NCBI GenBank assembly: GCA_011947345.1
Contig: JAAVTG010000924.1
Span: 1-28,793, forward strand
Source of the DNA: Phytophthora quininea
Lineage: Eukaryota; Oomycota; Peronosporomycetes; Peronosporales; Peronosporaceae
Reading direction: 5' to 3'
Length of the DNA stretch: 28,793 nucleotides
Shown here: positions 1 to 11,234 of the stretch, piece by piece
How the letters are laid out: each line of letters starts with the position of its first letter
Position numbering within the stretch: position 1 is the stretch's first letter
Program-made: the position numbers and the translations under genes
Notes under the pieces: generated by a model
What the model was told of the DNA's origin: nothing
Databases searched by the model: none
What the model saw: the letters and a program-made list of their open reading frames with translations, nothing else

Positions 1-994
1 AGGTCGGCTCCTCCAAGGGCGAGATGTTCATGCAGGTGGAGAATGAGGGGGCCACAAACACGACCGAGGTGCTTTACGGTACCGACGGTCTCAGCGTCCG
101 AGTCGTCGACTCGAATCGTATCCGCAAGACGCTCAACCACTTGCTGACGCACGTTGCAAAGCCCAAGAGCGACACCCCTGGCGGCACCGTTAGCTGCAGT
201 GGCAAAGGATCAGCTCTTACCTTCTCCATTCAGCGCGCGATGAGCCCCGAAGGCGAACCACTGACCGAGACCCGCAAGTACATCAAGAACCCCGTGGCTC
301 GTCGTGCGAGTATCGATGCTCTCAGTCCTTCCAAAATGGACCAGATGGGTCGCGCTGAGCGAGTCGACAGCAGCGAGTTCTCGGACTTGAGTCGTGCCAG
401 CAGCATTGCAAGTTTGCGGTCGAACCCTGCCAGTCCGCGTGGGGCTCCTCTATCCACCCCCGTGGATGCTGCAGCTGTGGTTGCTCTTCTACCGACCAAG
501 GTCGCCGAAAGCGCCAACGACACGGAACCGACCGTCTCGAGTTTGACAAACTCCAGCACCGAGTCCCCAGCCAGCACCGTTGCCAAGACGGTGAGTGTTG
601 AGACAGCTGCTCCGGTTGTCAGCCCGGCCACGCCTCCGAAGTCTATTGCGACGGAGACCAAGACGGCATCCCCTGCCCCGTCGCCGGTTAAGCCTGGTCC
701 AGTGACTGTCGCCACGCCTGCTACTGTGGAAGTTGCCGCATCCAACGCAGCTCCACGTGAGCCGATTGTGGTCGACGCTGACGCTTCGACCTTCCCGCCC
801 GCGCCGGTCATTCGCGGCCCCGCCCCCGCTCCGGTGGTGATGTCTCCCAAGACTTCGTCCAAACCGTCGACCCCGTGGCAAAGACTTCTGCAGTCACCAA
901 GATACCCAGCAGTGAGGAAGTGGAGAAATTGAAGGCCGAGGCCGAGGTGGAGAATGTCAAGCCCGCCTGCGCCGCCGAGTGCTCCGTCATGTAG
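1..994 (+). CDS. Unrecognised protein with CaaX C-terminus, tandem paralogue 1 (5' end missing)
   Basis: The reading frame is open from the first bases of the window, so the start lies outside it. The first visible part, with a K-G-E-M motif and a conserved N-R-x-R-K-T-x-N-H-L-L-T-H-V block, matches the complete paralogue at 2399-4252. It is followed by a long Ala/Pro/Thr/Ser-rich tail of low complexity. The initial frame stops at 932, but the frame shifted by one base carries on to a TAG at 992-994 and ends in C-S-V-M, the same ending as the paralogue. A one-base loss near 855-865 explains the break. C-S-V-M fits a CaaX prenylation box, with terminal Met favouring farnesylation, so membrane attachment is inferred. 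An AATAAA lies at 1053-1058. I do not recognise the family; the N-terminal part looks beta-rich. Confidence is good for a gene and low for function. Confidence 0.75.
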
Positions 995-1102
995 AATCGG
1001 CGAGCTATTCACTCTGGTAGAATTTTATTAGCACCTTCAACATGAATTTTGCAATAAAAAAGAATACTTTATCATAAACATTTGAGAAAAGATCGACAAG
1101 TA

Positions 1103-2199
1103 ATGGCGGAGGCTGGCGCGACGATCGAGCCGCAGGAGAAGGCCAAGACGCCGCCGCACTTCGAGGACGAGGCCGGCACGTTCAAGACCGTGTGCCGCTC
1201 CTTCATGCAGAAGAAGCGCTGCCCTCGACGCAACTGCAAGTTCGTGCACGACCCGAAGCTCTGCGCCTTCTTCTGGAAGACTGGCCAGTGCAAGTTCGGG
1301 GACGAGTGCAAGAGGAACCACTTTGTGACGGCGCAGGAGAAGCAGGACGAGGCTGCTGCAGCTCAGGACGAGCCCAAGCAGCCCGCCAAGAAGAAAGAGA
1401 AGAAGCCCAAGACCAACAAGGAAGCCAAAGACCAAGACGGAGAGACAAAGGAGACCAACGACGGCGCCAAACAAGGCAAGAAGCCCAAGCAGAAGAAGAA
1501 ATGGGCCACCAAGAAGAACACGGAGAGCTTCGAGCCCATGAGCAAGCCCGTGGACCTGCGCATCACGTACGACCTGGGCTCCAAGGACGACAAGTTCTCG
1601 ACAGCGCTGACGTCGCGCGATGTGGTGCTGGTGCCCAATCTCTTCAGCGACTACAAGAAAGGCGAACTCTACGCCAAGCTCATGCACGAGCTGGACAACT
1701 GCGGCATCCCGCGCGAGCAGCTGCTCAAGATGTGGCACGGCAACAACAAGATCGACGGCACGCACCTGATCGTGGACGACCACTCGAGCTGGAAGGCCAA
1801 GTGCCCGACGTTCGACCTGGTGACCAACCGGCTCAGCGACTTTTCCGCTTATCCATCAAGGCCACGCGCTTCAACTGGTACAAGGACACGTCTCAGTGGA
1901 AGCCCTTCCACTTTGACGCGGCCGCTGTCAAGCCAAACATTGCGGCCATCCAGAACTTCACGGTCGGTATCTCGTTCGGAGCCACCCGCGACGCTGCATT
2001 CGAGCACGCCGAGACTAAGACGGTGGTGAGTGTGCCGCAGCCCGACGGCTGCGTGTACGCGTTTGCCAGGGACACGAACATCCTGTGGCGCCACGGCATT
2101 CTCCAGGACAAACCGGTGAGGGAGGAAGGCCGCATCTCGGTGATCGCCTGGGGCTGGGTGGATGGCATGGAAGACGTCCAAGACACGGTAGCAAAGTGA
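1103..2199 (+). CDS. CCCH zinc-finger protein with a 2OG-Fe(II) oxygenase-like C-terminus
   Basis: About 365 residues. Two CCCH fingers sit near residues 30-80: C-x8-C-x4-C-x3-H and C-x8-C-x5-C-x3-H. A Lys/Glu/Ala-rich linker follows. The C-terminal part has F-N-W-Y-K-D, then H-F-D, later R-H-G-I, then R-I-S-V-I-A-W-G. This is the order of the HxD...H...R iron/2-oxoglutarate site in AlkB-like dioxygenases, preceded by an N-x-Y-like element. CCCH fingers usually bind RNA, so an RNA-directed oxygenase is a reasonable inference but not proven. The ATG at 1103 was chosen because no in-frame ATG lies upstream and the first residues are plausible. The frame breaks at a T4 run (1841-1844); one more T would restore L-S-D-F-F-R-L-S. 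The gene starts only 108 bp after the previous stop. Confidence 0.8.
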
Positions 2200-2398
2200 T
2201 CCGACCATGGCAGTCACTGGTCGAACTGAGCTCTTCATCAGCAAGAGGCCACTATCAATAGCAGGAACAACCAGCAGAGCGATCTTATAACGGCTTGCAA
2301 ATGGATGGACTTTCGCAGCAACTCCTCAGTACGAGACTTCTCCCACAACGCAAAAGACACGTGAGAACGAGTTTGCTTATCCGCTTTATCTCTCCGTT

Positions 2399-4252
2399 AT
2401 GAGCACCGTCGAGCACCCGATCCGATTTGGCGACGTCGTCAAGCTGCAAACGAGGTCTTCCTTCGTCAAGGCCAGCACTCCAGCGGCTGTAGGCTTCCTG
2501 GACCTCCCGGGTAAAATCCCAACCCAACTGCTGGTGGTGCCTCCAGTCGCTGAAGACGCCCAGAGCCGTTTCCAAGAAGCCGAATTCATCGTCACGCCAA
2601 TCCGAGGACCAAACCAGCCCAACGATGGCGACGCTTTGACGTACCAGACGCCGTTCGTGCTCCGCACTTCGGACGATAAGGACGGCACCCCATACACGCT
2701 CAACAACAAAGTGCCCAACCACAACGACGCCATCAGTCTCAGCCTGTCCGCCTCCAAGGGCGAGATGTACATCAAGTGGAGAAGGAGGGGCGTCCCAACA
2801 CCACCACCTTAAACTACGGTGAAGACGGTCTCAACATCCACGTCATCGACTCCAACCGAGTTCGCAAGACGATGAACCACTTGCTCACCCACGTCGTCAA
2901 GCCCAAGACCGACGCCCCTGGTGGTGTCGTCACCTGCGGAACGAAAGGGTCGGCTCTGACGTTCACGTTCCAGAGAGCGGTGGATGCTGGCGGCAAACCT
3001 CTAACGGAGACGCCCAAATTCGTCAAGAGTCCGAAGGCTCGCGGCTCCAGTAAGGACCTGAACGACCCCACCAAATCCGACGAACTCGGACGAGCTGGTC
3101 GCGTGGGCAGCGGCGACTTTTCTTCCAACCGTTCCAGCAGCATGGCGCAATTGGGCTCGAAACCTGCTAGTCCACCCCTACCAGTCGCTCCAACAGCGCT
3201 GCAGTCCTGAAAACAGACCCCAAGAGTCCCCAAAACGCAGATGCCAAGGAAGCGTCCGCCAAAACTCCAGCGAAAGACACTGAAAAGCCAGCAGCCGAGA
3301 TACCTGCCCCCCGTCTAAAGCTCAAGATGGCGACACCAAGGCCGCAGAGGTTGCGGCGGTAGCTGTAGCTGTAACTACGAACTCTGCAGCTTCGCCATCC
3401 AAGAACGCCGATACAGGAACAAAACCCGACAAAAAGCAGTCGAAGAAGGAAAAGTCCAAGCCTACTAAGGCCGAACCAGCAGTGACTGAGCCGGGAAAGG
3501 TGGAAGTGTCGAAGGCGGATCCACCTAAGCCCGAGAAGACCAAGGCCAAATCTTCAAAGGCAAAGCTGCTGACAAAATGTCGGCAGAGACCAAAGGTACG
3601 AATCCATCGGCTTCAACGTCGCCCACGACACAGGAGAAGGAAGCTGAGCAAAAGAGACTTCTTCATCACCAGCAAAGCCTCAAGTACCAGAAACCGAGTC
3701 GCCTACCAAGTCGCCGACGAAGAAATCGAGCTGGTTAAAATCCGAGAAGAAAGCAAAGCAAGAAGCGCCAGCCAAGACGGAAACTGCCAAGGAATCACCG
3801 ACGAAGACCGATGCGAAGGCTACCTCGCCAAAGAAAGTCGCAGAAAAGATAGAGACTGCCACTATATCTGCTAAGCCCGATTCTGCTAAGGCAGCAGTTT
3901 CCGGTGCAATGCCAGTGAAGACAGAACAAGGCACGGAGACAGCACCGCAGGACGTGGCACAAACCACCGATGCTAAGCAAGTCCAGCTTGAGATTAGCGC
4001 CGCAGCTTTGCCAGCAGCTCAACCTGCAGCGGCGAGCACTACTGCTGTAACGGATAAAGTACCACTACTCCGGTTGACGCTGTGAAATCGCCATCGACGC
4101 ATATCGCCATTGATCCTACCCCAGTAGTGATACCTGCCGAGACATCAGTCTCGGTTGCAAAGGCACCTGGGGCGGACGTTGCGGGAATGAAGGCTGAAGC
4201 TGAGAGCGAGGACGTAAAACCAGTTTGCACCGCCGACTGCTCCGTCATGTAA
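2399..4252 (+). CDS. Unrecognised protein with CaaX C-terminus, tandem paralogue 2
   Basis: About 620 residues if read through its frameshifts. The N-terminal ~240 residues are folded-looking and beta-rich (I-R-F-G-D-V-V-K-L near the start, K-G-E-M in the middle, and the N-R-V-R-K-T-M-N-H-L-L-T-H-V block shared with the paralogue at 1-994). The rest is a Lys/Pro/Ala/Thr-rich tail of low complexity, ending in C-T-A-D-C-S-V-M before a TAA at 4250-4252. The terminal C-S-V-M is a likely farnesylation CaaX box. Six net one-base losses are needed to keep the coding sense: near 2773-2776, 3195-3236, 3307-3312 (C6 run), 3555-3563, 3655-3670 and 4056-4061. They add up to two codons, so the first and last segments are in the same frame. 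A pseudogene is possible, but the intact CaaX end and similar breaks in neighbours favour sequence error. Function unknown. Confidence 0.75.
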
Positions 4253-4305
4253 GCGGAAGACCAGGAAAAGGAACCACCACCTCCCCAGATTTATCATAGC
4301 AAGCA

Positions 4306-7300
4306 CTACTGCATATTATGCACCTTCGGGCAATCACCTTCATCTGAGCTTTCGTCCAAAAGTTTCACGTAAATGCGTGACATCGTATCAAATGCTACTT
4401 GGCGGAAGTCCTCGAGCTCCATGTCGCCACGTTCACGCTGCTGATCTCGTCGCTCATACTGCAGCGCGGCGGCAGCACTTTCACGACGTGCAATTCGCTG
4501 AAGACGTTTTTGTTCTACTCTTTCCTGCTCTCGAGCTCGCTCGTCCCCGTTGGTACTGATCATAAATCCCTCCGAGTTCAAGTACGGCTCAGCCAGAAGC
4601 CCACGTTGCTGATTACGGACGGATCGGAACTCCATGGACGAGTTTTCTAGCACTAGAGGAGCGTAGATGGGATCCATCGAGAGTGACAGTGCTCGACGAA
4701 CAAACATCACTTGCAGTGCCGTCGTAGGTGAGCAAAAGCTGAGGCCTTTCGGAGCCCCCGGTCGTTGGCAATCGTGTGTACGTTGCGCTCGATCCAACGC
4801 TTCAGCCGACGTAATTCCGTACACTCGGCCAAGCAAAAGAGCTGCAACAAGCCCCGTACGGCCGTGGCCAAGACGACTGAAGATGTACACGTTCTTGCCT
4901 GAACGGAGTCTAGGCTCGACTTGTTCTGCAAGAAACTTGACAAGATCCTGCTCACTTTCTGGTACGCCATCATGGGCGATTGGGAAGTGTAAGAACTCCA
5001 GCCGCAGTGTTGCCAGGCGCGATACCTCGTTTGACGCCTTGGTAAATTGCTGTAGGGCTAGCTGTAGCTTTTGCTCAAGTGTTTCGCGGATTTGTCTCGA
5101 CCTCGCCTCTTCGAGTGCGTCTTCCTCTACTTGTTGGGGTAGTGCCATCGATGCCCTTCGCTGCATGTTGTCGCTTGTTCCTGAACTTCCCATAGCAGCA
5201 GCTGCAGTTTTAGCGGCGTCCGTATCAAACTCTGTGAGCGCTTGTCTCGCCAGCTCGACGTGCCGTTTGCTGACAGTCTCTGCCCCCTAAAGCTCTGTGC
5301 AAAGTGCCTGGTATTTAGTCCGAACTTGACGTTCATGACTCCACTCTGTAGCGGAAGCTTCGGTCGTCTCCATATCGCTTAATTCCTGAGGTGTCATGAG
5401 GCACACAAACACGCTCATTTGTTGTAGCAATACGCTCGTCGCGAAGTCAGTGCGTGAAACAAGTCGGCGGGCCTCCCGAAAAGCTGGACCCACGGGATAT
5501 ACTCCAGCCAGCACGCGAGCGCGGATGACCCAGTAGGAATTATCCACCGGGCCTGCATGGTTCGCTCGGAACAACTTGAACGCAGCCGCATCCTCGACAA
5601 CTAATTGGCTTCCCGGTGCAGCAGCTTTATCTTGCGGAGTACGCCGACGGGCACCAATACGGGGCAGTTTGGGCAACATCCCTTTCATGCCGTGGCCCGG
5701 GTGCCATGTGACAGCAGGAGGCGGTAGGGGTTGACAAGGTCCGACTGCTACACGCCATAGCCGAATTGCGTTACGTTGCCACTCGACAGCTTTGCGAATG
5801 AGGAACGTGTACAGCTTCCGTGCCTCTACTTGGCGACGGCGATATCGTTCGAGGGCATCCATTGACGACCCTGCCATAGCAGCTAGGTGACGGTCTCGCT
5901 CTCGTCTTCTTTCACCCATTCGTCGTGCCCAACCTTGCAGAACGATTGCAGCTCGTCTCCGATTTTCTCGCTCCTCCCATTCGCGATGTCGAGTGACGTA
6001 GTCTCTCCAGAGTCGCCACGCGAACCCAGCATACACAAAAAGAAGCTGATCCAGAATGGTGCGGAGATGTTGCTTACACACGCTCCGGGTAGACCAAGTC
6101 GTGCTGTGCCACCATGAAGAAACGAATGCGAGTTGCAGGCGGCCAAGGAATAGGTACAGCCGTGTTTTCATTAATCCCACAGGGAATATTTTCACAAGGG
6201 ACAACGTCTTCCTCTCGCAAATGGTCTGCACGACCAATTGCTTCCATCCACCTTCGATAACTCCACGTTCCTCGTGATAGTTCCTCGTGAAACTTGACAT
6301 CATCCTGACGCCAAAGTCGCACGGCAAAGTCGCGACCAAGAGCATCGACAGTCTCCGTAATAATTTCATCGAGAAGCTCTGAAGATGGAAAAGCTTCCTC
6401 TCCAATATTTTCATCATCAACGGAACTCTCAAACTCGTTCCACACTCGTAATCGTCCTCCGGTTCGTTCGCGTCGGAATTTACTGCGTCCTATCTGTTCA
6501 GCTGTAACAACAGCACGGAAAGCAGAAAGTTGAGTCGGGAACACGCCAATCTCCTGAGGCCAATACGATTCACCCAGACTATCTCCGTCATTGCTGCTGA
6601 AGTCCCAACCAGGAAGCACCAACGAGGCGCGGAAGAAGCCGTTGGGAAGCGCCTCCACGCCTCGAAGCCATAGCACTCGATGGTAAAAGGTATCTCCACC
6701 CGACCGCGTGGCTGTGTCTAAAGACACCAAAGTTCCATTCAGCAATTCACGTGGCCACCGCGCACAGTCTGAAGCCCGAAAGAAAATGCTGGTTCCTGTC
6801 GGCAATGCCAGCCGAGACTCCTCCAATTGAATGGTTGACATCTTAGGTGGTGATTCTACTTGCCCTGGAGCGAGGACGTCTTCATAGGGTGCATGCTCCG
6901 CTGTAAAGCGCAGTTCAAGCTGCCCCTCAGGGACTTTACGTGGAGTTTCACATGCTTGAATGCGTATGTTGTGCATCGATAACGAAGGAATCTTAACACG
7001 CAACAATGTCAGTCAATTTTGGTGAATATTCTGTCACAAAGAAGCAGTACTTACGATGTGGATGGCATCTATGCATCGAAAACACAGCGCTAGACTGCAA
7101 TCTTCGCAAGCAAATACAGCAACATCAGAGCTGCATTCTTCACACGGCTGCGGTTCATGCTCATCAAATCTTGGAGCATCACAACGAATACCTTGGTCTC
7201 CCGTAATCCTGCCATCTTTCAGCTTTGAAGTAGTTTCTATAAGCGCCCGCAGATCCGCCTCGTCCGTGATTTCAGGAAAGCTTGCTTGGATCCAAGGAGC

Positions 7301-7534
7301 AACGAAATTGTCGAAAAGGTTTTCTTCCTGCTCCATTGCACGGGCATTCGCGCCGTCGCCTTCACCGATGATTTCGTCCTCTTGTTGACTCGGCTCGTCT
7401 TCTTCCGTAACATCTTCTAATGGCGAGCTCCGTTCACTAGTTTCGTCGGTGTGGGGCTCTTTTAGAAGTGTAGCTGCTGCGCCCTCAGGTTCGCCGGATT
7501 TGCTTAGGTCGACTTGATTTCCACTCGTGATCAT
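4306..7534 (-). CDS. B-box / IQ-motif / tyrosine-phosphatase-like fusion with a degenerate active site
   Basis: Exon 1 is 7534-7055; a 63-nt GTAAGT...TTAAG intron occupies 7054-6992; exon 2 runs from 6991 to 4306; in total about 1,050 residues. An acidic N-terminus precedes a B-box-like finger (C-x2-C-x8-C-x2-C-x4-C-x2-C-x4-H-x7-H) whose last His is in exon 2, which supports the splice. The middle is Trp/Arg-rich with an IQ-like helix (A-A-I-V-L-Q-G-W-A-R-R), a possible calmodulin-type light-chain site. The C-terminal part resembles PTP-SAK/dual-specificity phosphatases: S-Y-W-V-I, L-A-G-V-Y-P, then I-F-S-R-L-G-H-G-R-T-G where H-C-x5-R-T-G is expected. Ser (4876-4878) therefore replaces the catalytic Cys, while the Arg (4858-4860) is kept. 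The frame changes near 6074-6110 (indel or small unconsensus intron), and an in-frame TAG at 5287-5289 splits the phosphatase-like part. The gene converges on paralogue 2 with 53 bp between stops. Confidence 0.7.
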
Positions 7535-8149
7535 CGCCTGCGTCGTGCGAGACGCGTTCGCTGTTGATCATTTACGACTCCAACTGGTTTCCATAGACCA
7601 CCAATTAGTTGTCATACAACCCTCTCTTGAAAGCTAAAGCGTAGTACTTGCCTTAGCCACACCACGAGAAAACGACTTGCTGTGTGTTGCATTCTTGAAA
7701 CGTCGCAACCTGCAAATACGGGCAATCATTTCAACGTCGACAAACAACGCGGGCTTTCAGGATTAACGCTACGTGTTGTCTGTGTTCCAAGCCTAATAAG
7801 GCGGTGGCAATATCCACCACCAGCCATGATGCTACTCCACGGACTACCATATATGTGCTGTGTTCGATAATCGTGGCACGAGCGTCACTCCTTCTGTGTG
7901 AAATTCATCGTGATCTCCCGTTTTTCTGTTCTTTTTCATGTCGAGCCTTCAATTCAGCTGATGTTATGTTGTGTGTGTGTGTGTGGTGGTGGTTTGTCAT
8001 CGCTGCGTTGATATGAACTCGGTCTTCTTGTCCTCACGCGCAACTAGACTTGCCTGTGTGATGAGCTGCTTTACTACACTAGCAGCCCAGGATTTCTTCA
8101 GTGGCCAGCAGGCTCGAAAGAATGTGTTTGCTTGTGCCAGTAGAGCTTC
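7535..8149. other. Intergenic region between two minus-strand genes
   Basis: About 615 bp holding the 3' flank of the CNOT4 homologue and the promoter side of the B-box/phosphatase-like gene. It contains a GT microsatellite at 7971-7984 followed by GGT repeats. Short open frames here have no recognisable domain. No initiator motif was found by eye. Confidence 0.6.
7971..7984. repeat. GT dinucleotide microsatellite
   Basis: Seven GT units in a row, running into GGT triplets. Confidence 0.9.
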
Positions 8150-10914
8150 CTAACTGTTGTTGACCAGCGAGCCCGATTGCCGGTAGAGTCCACCGCCAAA
8201 TTCGTTGCGCAGTCGACTGTCCTCGCCATTCTGAGGAGCCATCGAGGATGACGAATTGAAACCATACAAATTGCTCGAGAAGCCACTAGGTGGCTGAGGG
8301 GCCAGCGCTGGGTCGTAGAACGACGATGGCGTCGCACTAGATGTCCGACGCAAGTTTCCTTGTCCTTCAAAACCCAGTGAGCTCAGACTCCCACCGTCCC
8401 AAGCGTCTGGAGAGACCAATCCATCCCCCGCACTCTGGCTGCGCTCAAACAGTCGACGCCCCGGGCTGCGACCTCTACCAGCGCTAGCGCTACGAGCAGG
8501 GGTGTTGTTCGCACCACCAATACCTCCTGAGCCGGGTCCAGCCATGCTGGGGTAGTCACCGCCAAAGCTTATGTTCACGTTCGGCAGCATTTCCTGAAGG
8601 AAGGCTAACCCAGACGATGTCCCAGCTCCGCCGCTCAACGCCCCGCTACCAGTAAATGGCAAGTCGTTACCGCGGAAGTCACCGCCAAACGAGCTTCGTG
8701 ACGGGTGCGGCGGCAAAGGAGCATTGCGTGAACTTCCCAATGGCGGAAATCCTGATCGGTCCACCGCAGATGGGAACCCAGGAGCTGCTGGTGGAGCATT
8801 TCCAACGCGTGACGCATCGAAGCCGCTAAACGAACTGCGACTGTTGTTAACCTTCGTGCCATCCAACAACTCGTACCCTTGCTGTTGCGAACCTGCATTC
8901 ATCGAATTGGCAAAAGAAAACCGCGAGGTATGAGCATCCTTGGTAGGCCCAGCCAGAGGTGCTCCGTGTGTCATCGGAGTGGGGTCCAACTGAACCCCTA
9001 ACAGCCCTGCAAGAGCCTCAGAAGACTCGTTCCGCTGACTGAAGATGGCATCGATCGAAGCAAATGAGGAAGACGCGCTGGTGGCCGTCGTTAAGACCGG
9101 AGCTGCAGGCGGGAACGGGTCGTGTGCACTAGAAGACACGCTTGAAGATCCCCAGCCGTCATTTGACGGTGTAACCAACTGATGGGCACTGCTAGCACGA
9201 CGAATACCACCTTCAAATCCGAGACCAAACGGACTGTACACGCCCGCCGCACTGCTCGTAGCAGGCTGTTCCTCACTCTGGGCCGCTGCTGGGGTTGGGA
9301 ACGGTTGTGCCCATGCCGGTTCCTGGGTTGACGATCCAGTCGCAAGTTTAAGAGCTTGTAGCGGCCCCATGACGTCTTCCACTGGTTTTGTGTCCTTCTC
9401 CCGAGATGTGTCTACGCGAAGTTGTGGCTTCTTGTTGTGTTGTGAATCTTCTGCTGTTGATGTTGGGGGTGGTGTTGGTGACGAGGAGGATATAGCTGGT
9501 GGCAATGCTGATCCTTCTCCATCCACTGGGGTTCTGGTGCTGCAGCGTCTGCGTAACTGCTGCTACCACTTGTGACGATTTTGCTATATGACTTTTCTCG
9601 AGACAGCGTCCTAGATGGGGGCGGCGCGCTTCGAGCTCCGGCATCTACCCGGTCCGGAGACGACGATCCTGAGCTACTATTGCTATCGCCCTGCCGTAAT
9701 TTGGAGATTGCTGCTGCGCTCTGTGCGTGTCGTTCTGAATCTCGATAGTGTCCGTCTCTGTCGTCGCTGTGTAGTCTGATTCCTGTCGATGCTCTAGCGG
9801 GTGACGGAGCTCTAGCACTAGTGGATACTGCTGACCTGGACTGTGCATTTGGTCTATGTGGAGGTGGGAATCTGGAGCCTTCCCGCTCCTCGCAGTGTCC
9901 ATTGGCCATCGACATATCTCGGAACGCTTTCCCAGAATGTAATGCTACAAGACACGTCAACTTTCGTTAGATGGACGCCACAACGCTTCGGATCCGATTC
10001 GTAAATTGCCCAACCTGACTGCATCTCCTCCTTGGTAAAACTATCGTCTTCGTCGCCCAGTTCGTGTAAATATAAGCAGTCAGGGTTGTTACACTGCATA
10101 TTGCGTAGGAAAAATTGCAATACTTGGTCGTTCCGAACGATGCCCTACAAGCAACCAATCAGTACACTATCCCAGGCATGTCAGCAGCAAAAGGTAACAC
10201 ACCCACCGAAGCTGACTCCCGTCCAAATAAAAGCCGTCTATTGCCACGATGCAACACAGCGCGTCGTCCTTGTTGGCGAACGTAATGTAGGCGCTGGCGG
10301 TGGAGTTCGCTCGGTCCATATTCAAGTGCGACTTGTTGACCACAGCCTTGACGATTTTTCCATACTGTCCGAAACACTCGTGCGACCGAAGAATCTGCTC
10401 CACCACACGATAGAAATACAATCAGTCCTTGCTCAATCATCAAATAAAAGAAAAGTATTTCTCTCACATCTTCCTCCGCAAAGTGCACGGGCAGGCCGAT
10501 GACGTAGACCAAATTGCGCTGCATGACGCGCACGTTCTGCAGACTCTTGCGGTTCACGTTGCTCTGCTTGGCCTGCGCCGCCGAGCGCCGCTCGTTCTTC
10601 TCCTTCTGACGACGCGCCTTGGTGCGTCGCACCACACTGCAGAGTACCATGCACAACGTCAAATTGATAAGCCCAAACAGTGAGTTCTAACGACAGTCGA
10701 CGCACTCTTCCCGGTCCAGCGGGTTCTTCTGCTTGGACAGCTCGGCATAGGGCTGGCGGCAGGCCGGACAGAGACCGTTGTACTCGTTCTTGATCTGGTG
10801 CCAGCACCAGAGACAGACCTGGTAGCCGCAGGGGCAGGCGTTGAACGTCTGGTCCGTCAGGTCCAGCTCCTCCATGCAGAGCGGGCAGCAATCGGGTTCC
10901 TCTTCGTCGGCCAT
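8150..10914 (-). CDS. CNOT4: CNOT4/Not4 homologue, RING E3 ubiquitin ligase of the CCR4-NOT complex
   Basis: Five exons: 10914-10706, 10636-10468, 10394-10208 (its last base is 10207), 10144-10015 and 9944-8150. The introns are 62-73 nt, with GTGCGT, GTGAGA, GTGGGT and GTTGGG donors and CAG/TAG acceptors; every junction keeps the frame. Total length is about 830 residues. A C4C4 RING opens the protein (C-P-L-C-M-E-E-L, C-G-Y-Q-V-C-L-W-C-W-H, C-P-A-C-R). A basic helix, an RRM (V-Y-V-I-G-L-P ... S-A-Y-I-T-F) and a CCCH finger (Y-C-N-F ... C-L-Y-L-H-E-L-G-D-E) follow in the family order. The last exon encodes a long Ser/Pro/Gly-rich disordered tail. Known members ubiquitinate ribosomal and mRNA-decay targets in the cytoplasm. 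Two one-base losses break it: an A5 run (plus strand 10110-10114, inside the CCCH finger) and a G4 run (9528-9531). Confidence 0.93.
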
Positions 10915-11178
10915 AGCTTCGAGTGGCTGTATGAGGGGGCGGGTGTTAGAGGGGGAAGTGGAGGGGGCAGCACGAGAGGGCGAGAGGCGCTACGGGTCCT
11001 ACTTGGTTAGTGACGGGGGCGACTTCGCTCTTTCTCTTTCTGGCGGCGGCTGATCCTTTCAATTTTGCCGCCGACTGCCTAAAACCGTGAGCGAAGTTTG
11101 TTTGAGAGGAAATAGGCTGTTTACTGTTTTGTGTGGAAAGATGGTAGCAAAGTGGGTTTTGACCAGGGAAATGTGGAT

Positions 11179-11234
11179 GAGAAGGACGGCTTCGATTGAG
11201 AAGGACGGCTTCGATTGAGAAGGACGGCTTCGAT
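11179..11234. repeat. Three tandem copies of a 19-bp unit
   Basis: The unit GAGAAGGACGGCTTCGATT occurs at 11179-11197 and 11198-11216, and again without its final base match at 11217-11234. It lies about 265 bp upstream of the CNOT4 start codon and 460 bp upstream of the plus-strand gene. It may be a regulatory element array or a slippage product. Confidence 0.9.

Noticed and set aside
230..1012. A 260-codon open frame on the minus strand over paralogue 1
   Set aside because: It is the antisense shadow of the low-complexity Ala/Pro/Thr-rich coding tail and lacks any domain; the plus strand shows homology to the paralogue at 2399-4252.
1037..1783. A 248-codon minus-strand frame over the CCCH gene
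   Set aside because: Antisense of Lys/Glu-rich codons, giving an artificial Leu/Val-rich product; the plus strand has true CCCH motifs.
6060..6110. A 32-nt intron (GTAAGC...ATCAG) to explain the frame change in the B-box/phosphatase-like gene
   Set aside because: Far shorter than the 62-73-nt introns seen elsewhere here; an indel near the GTGTGT tract or a longer intron with a weak donor is more likely.
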